NCBI GenBank assembly: GCA_005880055.1
Contig: VBJS01000007.1
Span: forward strand, 12,332 to 34,022
Length of the DNA: 21,691 nucleotides
DNA from: Chloroflexota bacterium
GTDB lineage: Bacteria > Chloroflexota > Dehalococcoidia > SM23-28-2 > RBG-16-64-32
Direction of reading: 5' to 3'
The notes beneath the pieces are model-generated. The model made no database searches. It had not been told where the DNA came from and saw only the letters and a list, made by a program, of their open reading frames with translations. The translations under genes were made by a program, and so were the position numbers. Position 1 is the first letter of the stretch. Every line of letters begins with the position of its first letter. Positions 6,957 to 14,148 of this stretch are shown one piece after another.

Positions 6957-7013
6957 GACCATCTGCCGGAGCAGGCGTTCTATATGGTAGGGGCCATCGA
7001 TGAGGCGGCAGAG
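6957..7013 (+). other. Conserved 3' tail of atpD beyond the TGA
   Basis: In the atpD frame this reads DHLPEQAFYMVGAIDEAAE, clearly the last helix region of beta subunits. After it the frame runs without a nearby stop into low-similarity sequence that overlaps the start of the atpC coding region. The natural atpD stop and the last few residues seem to be missing. Confidence 0.85.
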
Positions 7014-7018
7014 CCGCC
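7004..7018 (+). repeat. Perfect small hairpin at the atpD/atpC junction
   Basis: GGCGGC-AGA-GCCGCC is a 6-bp perfect inverted repeat with a 3-nt loop. It lies exactly where the atpD tail similarity ends and the atpC similarity begins. It could be a deletion end point or a site of polymerase slippage. Confidence 0.6.
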
Positions 7019-7057
7019 GAGCGCCTCGTCTACTCAGACGAAGGCGTCGACGAAGTC

Positions 7058-7429
7058 GTGGCGCCGGGCATCGAAGGCGAGCTCACTGTCCTCCCGATGC
7101 ACGCCCCGCTGCTGACGATGATCAAGCCGGGCATCATGCGCCTCGTCAAAGGCGGCGCGGACACGGACCTGGCGGTGACCGGCGGCTTCCTGGAAGTCCG
7201 CGACGACCAGGTGACGATTCTGGCGGACGCGGCCGAGCGTGCCGAGGAGATCGACGTTGTCCGCGCCGAGGAGGCCAGGCGTCGCGCCGAACGCGCGTTG
7301 CAAGAGCGCGAGTCGGAAATCAGCCTGGCGCAGGCATCCGCCGAACTACAGCGGGCGCTCGTGCGGCTGAAGGCGGCCGAGCGCCGGCGCCGGCGCGGAG
7401 GCCCGCGCCCCGGGCAGCCGGGCGTCTAG
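7058..7429 (+). CDS. atpC: ATP synthase F1 subunit epsilon, 5' end apparently lost
   Basis: This subunit of the central stalk links gamma to the c-ring and inhibits ATP hydrolysis. VAPGIEGELTVLPMHAPLLT, VTGGFLEVRDDQVTILAD and AAERAEEIDVVRAEEARRRAE are typical of the beta-sandwich domain and helical tail. The similarity starts earlier, at AERLVYSDEGVDEVVAPG from about base 7016, but no ATG, GTG or TTG exists in that frame between the stop at 7001-7003 and the GTG at 7058. The usual first residues (as in M-LEIVTAERLVY) are absent, so either the protein starts at 7058 without its first strands or the start was deleted. The C-terminal tail is Arg/Gly/Pro rich (RRRRRGGPRPGQPGV). Confidence 0.8.
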   Translation: MAPGIEGELTVLPMHAPLLTMIKPGIMRLVKGGADTDLAVTGGFLEVRDDQVTILADAAERAEEIDVVRAEEARRRAERALQERESEISLAQASAELQRALVRLKAAERRRRRGGPRPGQPGV

Positions 7430-7443
7430 CGGGCGAGGGCGAG

Positions 7444-8715
7444 ATGACCGCCGAGAGCAAAGGCGGGACGCTGCTGATAGAGGGCGGTCACCCACTGCGC
7501 GGCAGCGTTCACGTAAGCGGCTCCAAGAACGCCACGCTGGGGGCCATGGCCGCCGCCCTCCTTGTCCCGGATGACTGCGTCCTGGAGAACGTGCCCCAAA
7601 TCGGGGATGTCGAACAGATGGCGCGCGTCTTGCGCAGCCTGGGAGCCGCAGTGCAATGGCAAGATGCGCATCAGCTTCGCATTAACGCATCTGACCTGCA
7701 CGACTCCTCGCCGCCCACCGAGCTCGTCGGCAATCTGCGCGGCAGTTTCCTCGTGATGGGCGCCCTCCTCGCCCGCCTGGGTGAAGCCGCCTGCTCGCCG
7801 CCCGGTGGAGACGTCATCGGTCAGCGGCCAATTGACGTGCACCTCAACGGCCTCGCTGCCCTGGGAGCCGATGTCAGCCAGCAAGGCGACAAGTTCGTGG
7901 CGAGCGCTGCACGCCTGACCGGCGCAACGTTCTTCGCGGATTATCCCAGCGTGCTCGGCACCCAGAACATGATGCTGGCAGGCGTAACCGCGGAGGGAAC
8001 AACTACGGTCGTCAATGCCGCTGCGGAACCCGAGGTGCAGGGCTTGGCCGGCATACTCAATGCGATGGGTGGGCGCATCTCCGGCGCCGGCACACATACG
8101 ATCACTATAGACGGCGTTCGCGAGTTGCGAGGCACCCGGTACCGCATCATACCCGACCGCCTGGAGGTCGGGACATACGCGATCGCCGGTGCCATTTCCC
8201 AGGGCGAAGTGACGGTCCGCGGGGGCTGCCTTGAGCACCTCACATCGTTCCTGTCCAAGATGCGAGAAACGGGCGTAGAGCTGCATGAAGAGGACGGCGC
8301 TCTTTGCGTGGAGGGTGCGGCGGCGCTCAAATCGATCTCCCTCCAGGCGCTGCCTTACCCCGGCCTCGCCACCGATTTGCAGGCGCCGATGGCTGCGCTA
8401 TTAACCCAGGCCCACGGCGTGTCCTACGTACATGAGCGCGTGTTCGATAACCGCCTCCTCTACGTCAGCGAATTACGCAAGATGGGCGCCGAAGTGGTGA
8501 CTACCGGCACCACCACTGCTATCATTAGCGGGCCTACCCCTTTGGTCGGCGCCAGCGTTCGTGCCCTCGACGTCCGCGCCGGGGCGGCGCTCATCCTCGC
8601 TGCGCTCGCTGCCCGCGGCCGCACGGAGATCAGTGATATCTACCACGTGGACCGCGGCTACGAACGTATCGATGAGAAGCTGAGTAATATGGGTGCGGTT
8701 ATCGAAAGGCGCTGA
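7444..8715 (+). CDS. murA: UDP-N-acetylglucosamine 1-carboxyvinyltransferase with Asp for catalytic Cys
   Basis: MurA transfers enolpyruvate from PEP to UDP-GlcNAc, the first committed step of peptidoglycan synthesis. The 423-residue product has the Lys-Asn pair in SGSKNATLGAMAAAL (K28, N29). The flexible loop reads PGGDVIGQRPIDVHL (about 120-134), the base Asp lies in GLATDLQAPMAAL, and the C-terminal arginine lies in RGYERIDEKL. In the loop the usual Cys (E. coli Cys115, GGCTIGARP) is Asp123, as in mycobacterial and chlamydial MurA, which are not alkylated by fosfomycin. The ATG at 7444 has GAGG upstream and lies 14 nt after atpC. A longer open frame upstream only shadows atpC. mreB follows with no gap. 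Confidence 0.93.
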   Translation: MTAESKGGTLLIEGGHPLRGSVHVSGSKNATLGAMAAALLVPDDCVLENVPQIGDVEQMARVLRSLGAAVQWQDAHQLRINASDLHDSSPPTELVGNLRGSFLVMGALLARLGEAACSPPGGDVIGQRPIDVHLNGLAALGADVSQQGDKFVASAARLTGATFFADYPSVLGTQNMMLAGVTAEGTTTVVNAAAEPEVQGLAGILNAMGGRISGAGTHTITIDGVRELRGTRYRIIPDRLEVGTYAIAGAISQGEVTVRGGCLEHLTSFLSKMRETGVELHEEDGALCVEGAAALKSISLQALPYPGLATDLQAPMAALLTQAHGVSYVHERVFDNRLLYVSELRKMGAEVVTTGTTTAIISGPTPLVGASVRALDVRAGAALILAALAARGRTEISDIYHVDRGYERIDEKLSNMGAVIERR

Positions 8716-9744
8716 ATGTTCGGCAAGCGCATAGGGGTTGACCTCGGAACGGCGAATGTCCTCGTCTACGTCAAAGGCCGCGGCATCGTCATAGCAGAGC
8801 CAGCGGTCGTAGCCGTCGCTCAACGTGACAACAGCATCGTGGCGGTCGGCGCTGACGCGCGTGAGATGCTGGGGCGTACGCCGGGCGCGATTCAGGTCAT
8901 CCGCCCGATGCGCGAAGGCGTCATCGCCGACTACGTTACGACCGAGGCGATGCTGCGCTACTTCATCAGCCGCGTCATCGGCCGCATGGCGTTCGTCAAG
9001 CCTGAGGTTATGATCTGTGTTCCTGCCGGCGTCACCGGTGTCGAGCAACGCGCGGTGCAGGACGCCGCGGAGGCGGCAGGCGCCCGGCGACCCGCGAATA
9101 TCATCCCCGAACCGCTGGCCGCCGCCATCGGGGCGCGCATACCGGTCAGCGCACCGCAGGGGCACATGGTGGTGGACATCGGCGGCGGCCGAACAGAAGC
9201 GGCCATCATCTCTATGTACGGTATCGTCGTAACGGAATCCGTCCGCGTGGCGGGCGATCGCCTGGACGACGCCATTGCCTCGTACGTAAAGCGGCGCTAC
9301 AACCTCATCATCGGCGACCGCACGGCAGAAGAGTTGAAGATTGCCATTGGCAGCGCCCTGCCGCTTGACGAGGACTTGATCTACCAGGTGCGCGGCCGGG
9401 ACCAGATAACCGGCCTCCCGCGCACTATCACGGTGACCTCTACAGATATCTCGCAGGCCATCCAGGACTCGCTCCAGTCCATCATTGGTGCCGTGCGATC
9501 CGTCCTGGAACGAACGCCGCCGGAGCTGGCGTCTGATGTCGTGGACCGGGGGATCGTCCTTACGGGCGGCACCGCGCTCCTGCGCAGCCTGGACCGCCTG
9601 ATCACACAGGAGATCGGCATCCCCTGCTATATCGCAGACAATCCGCTTGAATGCGTGGCCATGGGCGCCGGCATCGCACTGGACCACCTGGACTTGATCA
9701 AGCGCGCCCAGCCCGCTGAAGGCGAGTGGCTGGTATCGTTCTGA
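8716..9744 (+). CDS. mreB: MreB-like cell-shape actin homologue
   Basis: MreB forms membrane-bound filaments that organise cell wall synthesis. The 342-residue product shows the actin/Hsp70 nucleotide-fold motifs in order: GVDLGTANVLVYVKGRG (phosphate 1, residues 7-23), EPLAAAIGARIPV (about 131-143), DIGGGRTEAAIISMYG (phosphate 2, about 153-168), and GIVLTGGTALLRSLDRLI (adenosine motif, about 280-297). In phosphate 2 the common DIGGGTTE has Arg for the first Thr, and the N-terminal region is shorter than usual. The ATG follows directly on the murA TGA, so the two are co-translated. The pairing of murA with an mreB/mbl-type gene supports a wall-related role. It could equally be named mbl. Confidence 0.9.
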   Translation: MFGKRIGVDLGTANVLVYVKGRGIVIAEPAVVAVAQRDNSIVAVGADAREMLGRTPGAIQVIRPMREGVIADYVTTEAMLRYFISRVIGRMAFVKPEVMICVPAGVTGVEQRAVQDAAEAAGARRPANIIPEPLAAAIGARIPVSAPQGHMVVDIGGGRTEAAIISMYGIVVTESVRVAGDRLDDAIASYVKRRYNLIIGDRTAEELKIAIGSALPLDEDLIYQVRGRDQITGLPRTITVTSTDISQAIQDSLQSIIGAVRSVLERTPPELASDVVDRGIVLTGGTALLRSLDRLITQEIGIPCYIADNPLECVAMGAGIALDHLDLIKRAQPAEGEWLVSF

Positions 9745-9766
9745 GCGCTCGCTCGATCAGCGCTTA
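9742..9766. terminator. Candidate bidirectional terminator hairpin (mreB/rex)
   Basis: TGAGCGCT and AGCGCTTA form an 8-bp stem (one G-U pair) with a 9-nt loop, starting at the mreB stop. It lies between two convergent genes. There is no run of T on either side, so intrinsic termination would be weak. Confidence 0.3.
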
Positions 9767-9776
9767 ACGGGGTCGG

Positions 9777-10433
9777 CTATTTGGCTGAGGCCGCGCTCTG
9801 CTTCAGGTAATAAGTCATCCCCTGCAACGCCAGCACCGGGTCGATGCGCTTGATTCGGACCCCGCGAGGCACACGGCCCGCTATGGGAGCGTAGTTCAGA
9901 ATCGCCTTCACACCACAGCGTACTAGAGCGTCGATCACATCCTGCGCTTGGTCTCCCGGCACCGCTACAATTCCCACATCCACGCTACTTGCTCGAAGGA
10001 CCGCTTCCAGTTCTGCCGTGTCGCGCACGACCAGCCCGTCAACTCTCTGGCCGATGATGCGCGGATTTGAATCGAACGCTTCGACGATGCGGAACCCCTG
10101 CGGCGTGAACCCCTCGTAGCCTACGATCGCCCTGCCCAGCCGTCCCACCCCTACCAGGGCCATGCGCCACTGGCGGTTCAGACCGATGATGCGCCTCAGT
10201 TCGTCCAGCAGCTGGCGAACGTTGTACCCGCGCCCCTGCTTGCCAAACCGGCCGAACCAGCTTAGGTCCTTCCGCAACTGAGCGGCAGATACATCCAGCA
10301 GGCTGCCCAATTCCTGGGAGCTAACAACCTGCCGGCCCTGCTCCTCCAGCGAGGCGAGAGTCCGGGCATATTGGGGTAGTCGCTCGACGACACCGGCCGG
10401 AATTCTCGCCGGGTTATAAGGATTGCTAATCAC
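9777..10433 (-). CDS. rex: Redox-sensing transcriptional repressor Rex
   Basis: Rex represses fermentation and respiration genes when NADH is low and releases DNA when it binds NADH. The 218-residue product has the N-terminal winged helix (RLPQYARTLASLEEQG, VSSQELGSLLDVSAAQLRKDLS, FGRFGKQGRGYNVRQLL). The Rossmann NADH-binding domain starts at MALVGVGRLGRAIVGYEGF (about 90-108). The C-terminal swapped helix ends in ALQGMTYYL. The start is GTG at 10433, chosen because the first motif begins about 12 residues in; no clear ribosome site is visible. It is convergent with the atp-murA-mreB unit and divergent from the AAA+ gene. A good promoter and a half-conserved Rex operator lie upstream, suggesting autoregulation. 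Confidence 0.94.
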   Translation of the reverse strand: MISNPYNPARIPAGVVERLPQYARTLASLEEQGRQVVSSQELGSLLDVSAAQLRKDLSWFGRFGKQGRGYNVRQLLDELRRIIGLNRQWRMALVGVGRLGRAIVGYEGFTPQGFRIVEAFDSNPRIIGQRVDGLVVRDTAELEAVLRASSVDVGIVAVPGDQAQDVIDALVRCGVKAILNYAPIAGRVPRGVRIKRIDPVLALQGMTYYLKQSAASAK

Positions 10434-10442
10434 TGCGATTGG

Positions 10443-10460
10443 TCGTACCTATTTTCACAA
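10443..10460 (-). promoter_or_regulatory. Candidate Rex operator
   Basis: On the - strand this reads TTGTGAAAATAGGTACGA. The first half matches the Rex consensus (TTGTGAAATATTTCACAA) perfectly over 8 bases; the second half keeps only scattered matches. It lies just downstream of the predicted rex transcription start, a position suited to repression. Confidence 0.45.
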
Positions 10461-10471
10461 ACTACCTCACG

Positions 10472-10501
10472 ATTTTATGCATCAGCCTTCGGCGTCGTCA
10501 A
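10472..10501 (-). promoter_or_regulatory. rex promoter (-35 TTGACG, -10 TAAAAT)
   Basis: TTGACG (10501-10496) and TAAAAT (10477-10472) are separated by 18 bp on the - strand; each differs from the sigma-70-type consensus at one position. The expected start near 10465 leaves a leader of about 30 nt before the rex GTG. Confidence 0.6.
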
Positions 10502-10663
10502 CAAAGACGGCGGCCGGTGAACAGCGGTTACCGACGAGACTCGTATAAAACGCGGATGCGGCACCCGGCGCTTGGCCGCCTGAGGTAACGGTTGCCTTAA
10601 ACCCGCGTCTTATCCCGTGAAACGGTATTCATCAGCGCTCGCAGGCGTTGTGAGGGATCCGAT
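10502..10663. other. Rest of the rex/AAA+ divergent intergenic region
   Basis: Apart from the rex signals, this stretch holds a TATAAAA at 10544-10550 that could be a -10 for the AAA+ gene, without a matching -35, and the GAGGGA ribosome binding site at 10652-10657. I see no RNA gene or repeat. Confidence 0.35.
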
Positions 10664-12193
10664 ATGGATAAACAAGACCAAAACCCAAACATTCAGCAGC
10701 CGCACCCGGGCCAAGCTCCGTCGCCACATACCATTGTCCAGAAGGCGCCGGGCACTCAGCCAGCTGCCTCTGCTCCGACGCACCCCGCCGGTTTTCCAGG
10801 GCACGATGGCGGCTTTGAAGACGACGGCGAGCCGAGGGAAGAGGCCGGCTCCTTTACTCAGTTCATTCGCAGCGCAACAGCGACGCGGGACCTGGACTCT
10901 CCCGATTCGATCCTTCCACATCAGCCGCGAACCCTGGTTGACGTTGGCCTCTCCAAGGCGTTTCTTACCGACCTCGCGCTCAAGATCATTCATTACTCTG
11001 GCACGCCTTCGCTCGCCCAGTTGATCCGCCGCTTGGGCCTGGGGCCGACGGTTGTTCAACAGATGGTCACAATCCTTACCGAGGAGCGATTGATCGAAGT
11101 TCTCAGCCAGTCTGACCTCTATACCGGAAACTATCGCTACCGGTTGTCCGAGCGCGGTAGCGAGCGCGTTTCCCAGGCTCTTGAGCGCAGCCGCTACGCC
11201 GGCCCGGCACCAGTGACAGCTGAGCAATACAGTGAGGCAATGCGCCGGCTGCACGCCCACAAACAGGAATTCTCCCGGGCGCGGATTAAGAGCCTTCTCA
11301 ATGAGCTCGTGCTGTCAGGCGATGTCTCCGATGCTGTCGCCCGGGCGCTTTTCTCCGGCAAAGCGACCCTGTTTTACGGCCCCTCCGGCAACGGAAAGAC
11401 GAGCGTTCTGGAACGCTACGCCAGCGACATGGACGGGCTCTCAATCGTCCCCTATGCAATCTATGCCTATGGACAGACCATCCGCGTGTTCGATCAGTCG
11501 ATTCACCAGCCGCTGGAAGAACTGGACAACAGTAACATGACCAGAGACGACTCCAAGCTGGACCGCCGCTGGGTGCTCATTCAACGCCCGGCCATCGTGC
11601 TCGGGGCGGAGATGGGCCGCGAGGCGCTGGATATGGCCTATGACCCGCAGGCACGCTTCTATCAGGCGCCGCCGCATATCAAGGCCCAGGGCGGCGTCCT
11701 CGTCGTCGATGACTTCGGCCGGCAAAAGATGGACGCCCGCGACCTACTCACCCGCCTGCTAATTCCGCTGGAGCGCGGAGTCGATACCCTCGCTTTGGCT
11801 ACCGGCGAGAAACTCACAGTCCCCTTCTCGGAGCAGCTGCTGTTCGCCACCAACATCCCAATCAAAAGACTGGCCGATGACTCGCTCCTCCGGCGCATCC
11901 TCTACAAGGTGGAAGTCACCCATCCCCAGCCGCTGGAGTTCACCGAAATCCTCCGCCGGCTCTGTCGCCAGAAGCACGTCCTTGTCTCTGATGGCGCGCT
12001 CGAATACGCCGTCCAGCGGATCTACAACGAGCCGCGCTTGAAGCCCCGCGCTTCCTACGGGCGCGACCTACTGGAGATGCTGATTGAAGGCGCGCAGTTC
12101 GATGGCATTGAGCCGGTGCTTGACACCGCTTCCTTCGAGCGAGTCCTCAAGCTCTTCGTCGCCCAGGAAGCCGACGAAGAGCCGGCCGACTAA
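10664..12193 (+). CDS. AAA+ ATPase with N-terminal winged-helix-like region
   Basis: This 509-residue ATPase is of unknown role. The first 80 residues are low-complexity (Gln, Pro, His, Ala rich). A probable winged helix follows at about 90-170 (LTDLALKIIHYSGTPSLAQLIRRLG, then YRYRLSERGSERVSQAL). The AAA+ module has Walker A GPSGNGKTS near residue 240, Walker B GGVLVVDDFGRQ near 343-354, sensor 1 LLFATNIP and a sensor-2-like DDSLLRRILYKVEV. A helical lid domain follows (ASYGRDLLEMLIEGA). I associate this architecture with uncharacterised ATPases sometimes found near pilus-assembly genes; nothing here supports that link. Start: ATG with GAGGGA upstream. The stop overlaps the convergent hydrolase stop by 4 nt. 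Confidence 0.8.
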   Translation: MDKQDQNPNIQQPHPGQAPSPHTIVQKAPGTQPAASAPTHPAGFPGHDGGFEDDGEPREEAGSFTQFIRSATATRDLDSPDSILPHQPRTLVDVGLSKAFLTDLALKIIHYSGTPSLAQLIRRLGLGPTVVQQMVTILTEERLIEVLSQSDLYTGNYRYRLSERGSERVSQALERSRYAGPAPVTAEQYSEAMRRLHAHKQEFSRARIKSLLNELVLSGDVSDAVARALFSGKATLFYGPSGNGKTSVLERYASDMDGLSIVPYAIYAYGQTIRVFDQSIHQPLEELDNSNMTRDDSKLDRRWVLIQRPAIVLGAEMGREALDMAYDPQARFYQAPPHIKAQGGVLVVDDFGRQKMDARDLLTRLLIPLERGVDTLALATGEKLTVPFSEQLLFATNIPIKRLADDSLLRRILYKVEVTHPQPLEFTEILRRLCRQKHVLVSDGALEYAVQRIYNEPRLKPRASYGRDLLEMLIEGAQFDGIEPVLDTASFERVLKLFVAQEADEEPAD

Positions 12194-13101
12194 ACCGCGC
12201 TTTCCACGAACCGTGCAATCGCGTCCGCCAGCTCTCGCGGCCTCAGGATCGGCACATCATGTGCGGTATCTTCCATCGGCTCAACACTGACCTTGGGCAG
12301 CAGGCGAAGGGCGACCGCCATCCCCTCTCGGCGCGCATCCTGCCAGGCCTTCTCCTGGTCGCTGCTCGGCTCCTTGAGCGCCGGCACCAGCAACACAGGG
12401 CAGGCAATCATCGGGTATAACTCGCCGACTCGTTGGTCGAAAATCGCGCGCGCCACCCGCATATGCTTCTCAATTGGCAGGCGGCGGTACACCCTTTCGT
12501 CCCTGATCTCGAAGTTGGAGAGTATGCTCTCCTGCAGTTGCGGTGACCAGATGTCCCGGACGTGCGGCCATTGGCGCGCGAAGCCGAGAAATGTCTGCAG
12601 CGGGACGCCGTCTATCCTGGGCGGCATCATCACCTGCTCGGCGCGTTCCCAGCTCATCCGCGCCGACATCTCGTTCATCCCGCCGTCCACCAGGACGATG
12701 GCGGACGCCATCTCGGCGTAGTCAACGGCAAACTGCAGCGCCACTCCGGCGCCCCAGGAATGCCCGGCAATCACAGCCCGGTCCACGCCGAGCAGGCGCG
12801 CGAACTCGGCCACATCGCCGGTTACCTCGGGGAAACTGTAACTCTCCGGGACATCGCTCAGGCCATGGCCGCGCTGGTCCAGCGCCAGCACGCGGAACCG
12901 CGTTGCCAGTTGGGGGGCCGCAAAGTCCCAGATCCGGCAGCTGGAGGACAGCCCGTGTAGCAACAGAATGGCCTGTCCGTTTCCGCCCCAGTCACGATAG
13001 TGCAGACGCAGCGAAGCGCCGTGATCGCCCCGGCCGGGCAGATCGATAAACGCGTCGCTCGGCTCCAGAGCCCGCTCTTGCCCAGCGGCCCGGTCCGCCA
13101 T
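12190..13101 (-). CDS. Alpha/beta hydrolase (Ser nucleophile)
   Basis: This 303-residue alpha/beta-fold hydrolase is probably a cytosolic esterase, lactonase or C-C hydrolase. HGLSSSCRIWD (about 49-59) forms the oxyanion region, GHSWGAG the nucleophile elbow (S115), and DTAHDVP (H281) the catalytic His; the acid is probably in the LLVPALKEPSSDQE stretch. A cap domain lies between residues 140 and 230. The substrate cannot be named. The ATG is 1 nt after the stop of the upstream LLM oxidoreductase gene, with AGAAGG at proper distance inside that gene, so the two are co-translated. Its TAG overlaps the stop of the convergent AAA+ gene. Confidence 0.88.
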   Translation of the reverse strand: MADRAAGQERALEPSDAFIDLPGRGDHGASLRLHYRDWGGNGQAILLLHGLSSSCRIWDFAAPQLATRFRVLALDQRGHGLSDVPESYSFPEVTGDVAEFARLLGVDRAVIAGHSWGAGVALQFAVDYAEMASAIVLVDGGMNEMSARMSWERAEQVMMPPRIDGVPLQTFLGFARQWPHVRDIWSPQLQESILSNFEIRDERVYRRLPIEKHMRVARAIFDQRVGELYPMIACPVLLVPALKEPSSDQEKAWQDARREGMAVALRLLPKVSVEPMEDTAHDVPILRPRELADAIARFVESAV

Positions 13102-13102
13102 T

Positions 13103-14128
13103 CTAAGCCTTCTTCATCGCCTGGACGATGTCGGTGACTCGCTCCCACTCGCCCGTGCCGCCGCGCGTTCCCAGGCCGAAGTCCAGTGTCGTGAGGACAC
13201 CGGCGTAGCGTTCCTTGAGCTTGGGCACCAGCTTATCGTATGTCCCGACGACGGCGATTGCCTCGAGCATTTCATCGCTTATCATGGCAGACATCTCTCC
13301 CCATTTGCCTTCCATCGAAAGCCGAAACAGCTGCTGGCCGACGTCCTGCCAGCCGTGCACCTCCAGCACCGGGAAGTACGCCCGCGTGGAGGCGTAGAAG
13401 GCGATCTGCTGTCGCGCGGGCGCCTTCGCCTTCTCCACCTCTTCCTCGTTGGCGCCGGTCACGACGAATCCGCCTCCCACGATATCGATATCGGAGAACT
13501 TGCGCCCGGCCTTTTCGGCGCCCGCCTTAATCTCCGGGATGATGACCTCGTTTGTGTACTTCATCGTATTGAAGCCGTGCATCCGGATGCCGTCGCAGAG
13601 TTCGCCCACCAGGCGGCAGTTGTAGCGGTTGACGGCGGAGATGTAAACGGGGACCTCGGCGGTCTGGTTTGGGCCGGGGTTGAAGAACGGCGAGATCAAA
13701 GTGAACTGGTAATGCTTGCCCGTGTAATCCGGCCGGGCGTTTGTCTGGAACGTCTTGAAGATCGCTTTAAGGCAGAGGATGTACTCGCGCATGCGCGGGC
13801 CGGGCGGCGAAGGCCAGGACGTGGAATAACGCCGCTCGTTGTGCCCCTTGACCTGCGTCCCCAAGCCCAGCATGAAGCGCCCGCCGGAATACCGCTGTAG
13901 GTCCCAGGCAATCTGCGCCGTGACGAACGGGCTTCGGGGAAAAGCGATGGCTACGGCCGTTCCGAAGCGCAGCCGCTGGCTGTGCTCCGCCATAATCATC
14001 ATCGGCAAGAACGGATCGTGTCCCGCCTCCGGCGCCACGACGGAATCGTATCCCGCCTCCTCAATGCGCCTGGTCTGTTCGGCCAGCGCCTGGATGCTGG
14101 GCGCCATCACTCCCGTTTCAACTCGCAT
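13103..14128 (-). CDS. F420-dependent LLM-class oxidoreductase
   Basis: This 341-residue member of the bacterial luciferase-like TIM-barrel family probably uses coenzyme F420 (the F420-type subfamily, possibly TIGR03617) rather than FMNH2. Typical segments are EEAGYDSVVAPEAGHDPFLP, RLRFGTAVAIAFPRSPFVTA, LQRYSGGRFMLGLGTQVKGHNERRYS and the C-terminal VVGTYDKLVPKLKERYAGV. Members reduce or oxygenate secondary metabolites and aromatic or aliphatic carbonyl compounds. AAAGGAG at good distance supports the ATG. It lies 20 nt after the epoxide-hydrolase-like gene and 1 nt before the alpha/beta hydrolase gene, so a stepwise degradation of one substrate is plausible. Cofactor choice is inferred from family resemblance. 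Confidence 0.88.
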   Translation of the reverse strand: MRVETGVMAPSIQALAEQTRRIEEAGYDSVVAPEAGHDPFLPMMIMAEHSQRLRFGTAVAIAFPRSPFVTAQIAWDLQRYSGGRFMLGLGTQVKGHNERRYSTSWPSPPGPRMREYILCLKAIFKTFQTNARPDYTGKHYQFTLISPFFNPGPNQTAEVPVYISAVNRYNCRLVGELCDGIRMHGFNTMKYTNEVIIPEIKAGAEKAGRKFSDIDIVGGGFVVTGANEEEVEKAKAPARQQIAFYASTRAYFPVLEVHGWQDVGQQLFRLSMEGKWGEMSAMISDEMLEAIAVVGTYDKLVPKLKERYAGVLTTLDFGLGTRGGTGEWERVTDIVQAMKKA

Positions 14129-14148
14129 GCTCTCTCTCCTTTGCCTGC

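Noticed and set aside
7000..7443. MurA reading frame extends 148 codons upstream to an ATG at 7000
   Set aside because: The added part is an Arg-rich shadow of atpC with no MurA similarity. The ATG at 7444 with GAGG upstream fits the family length.
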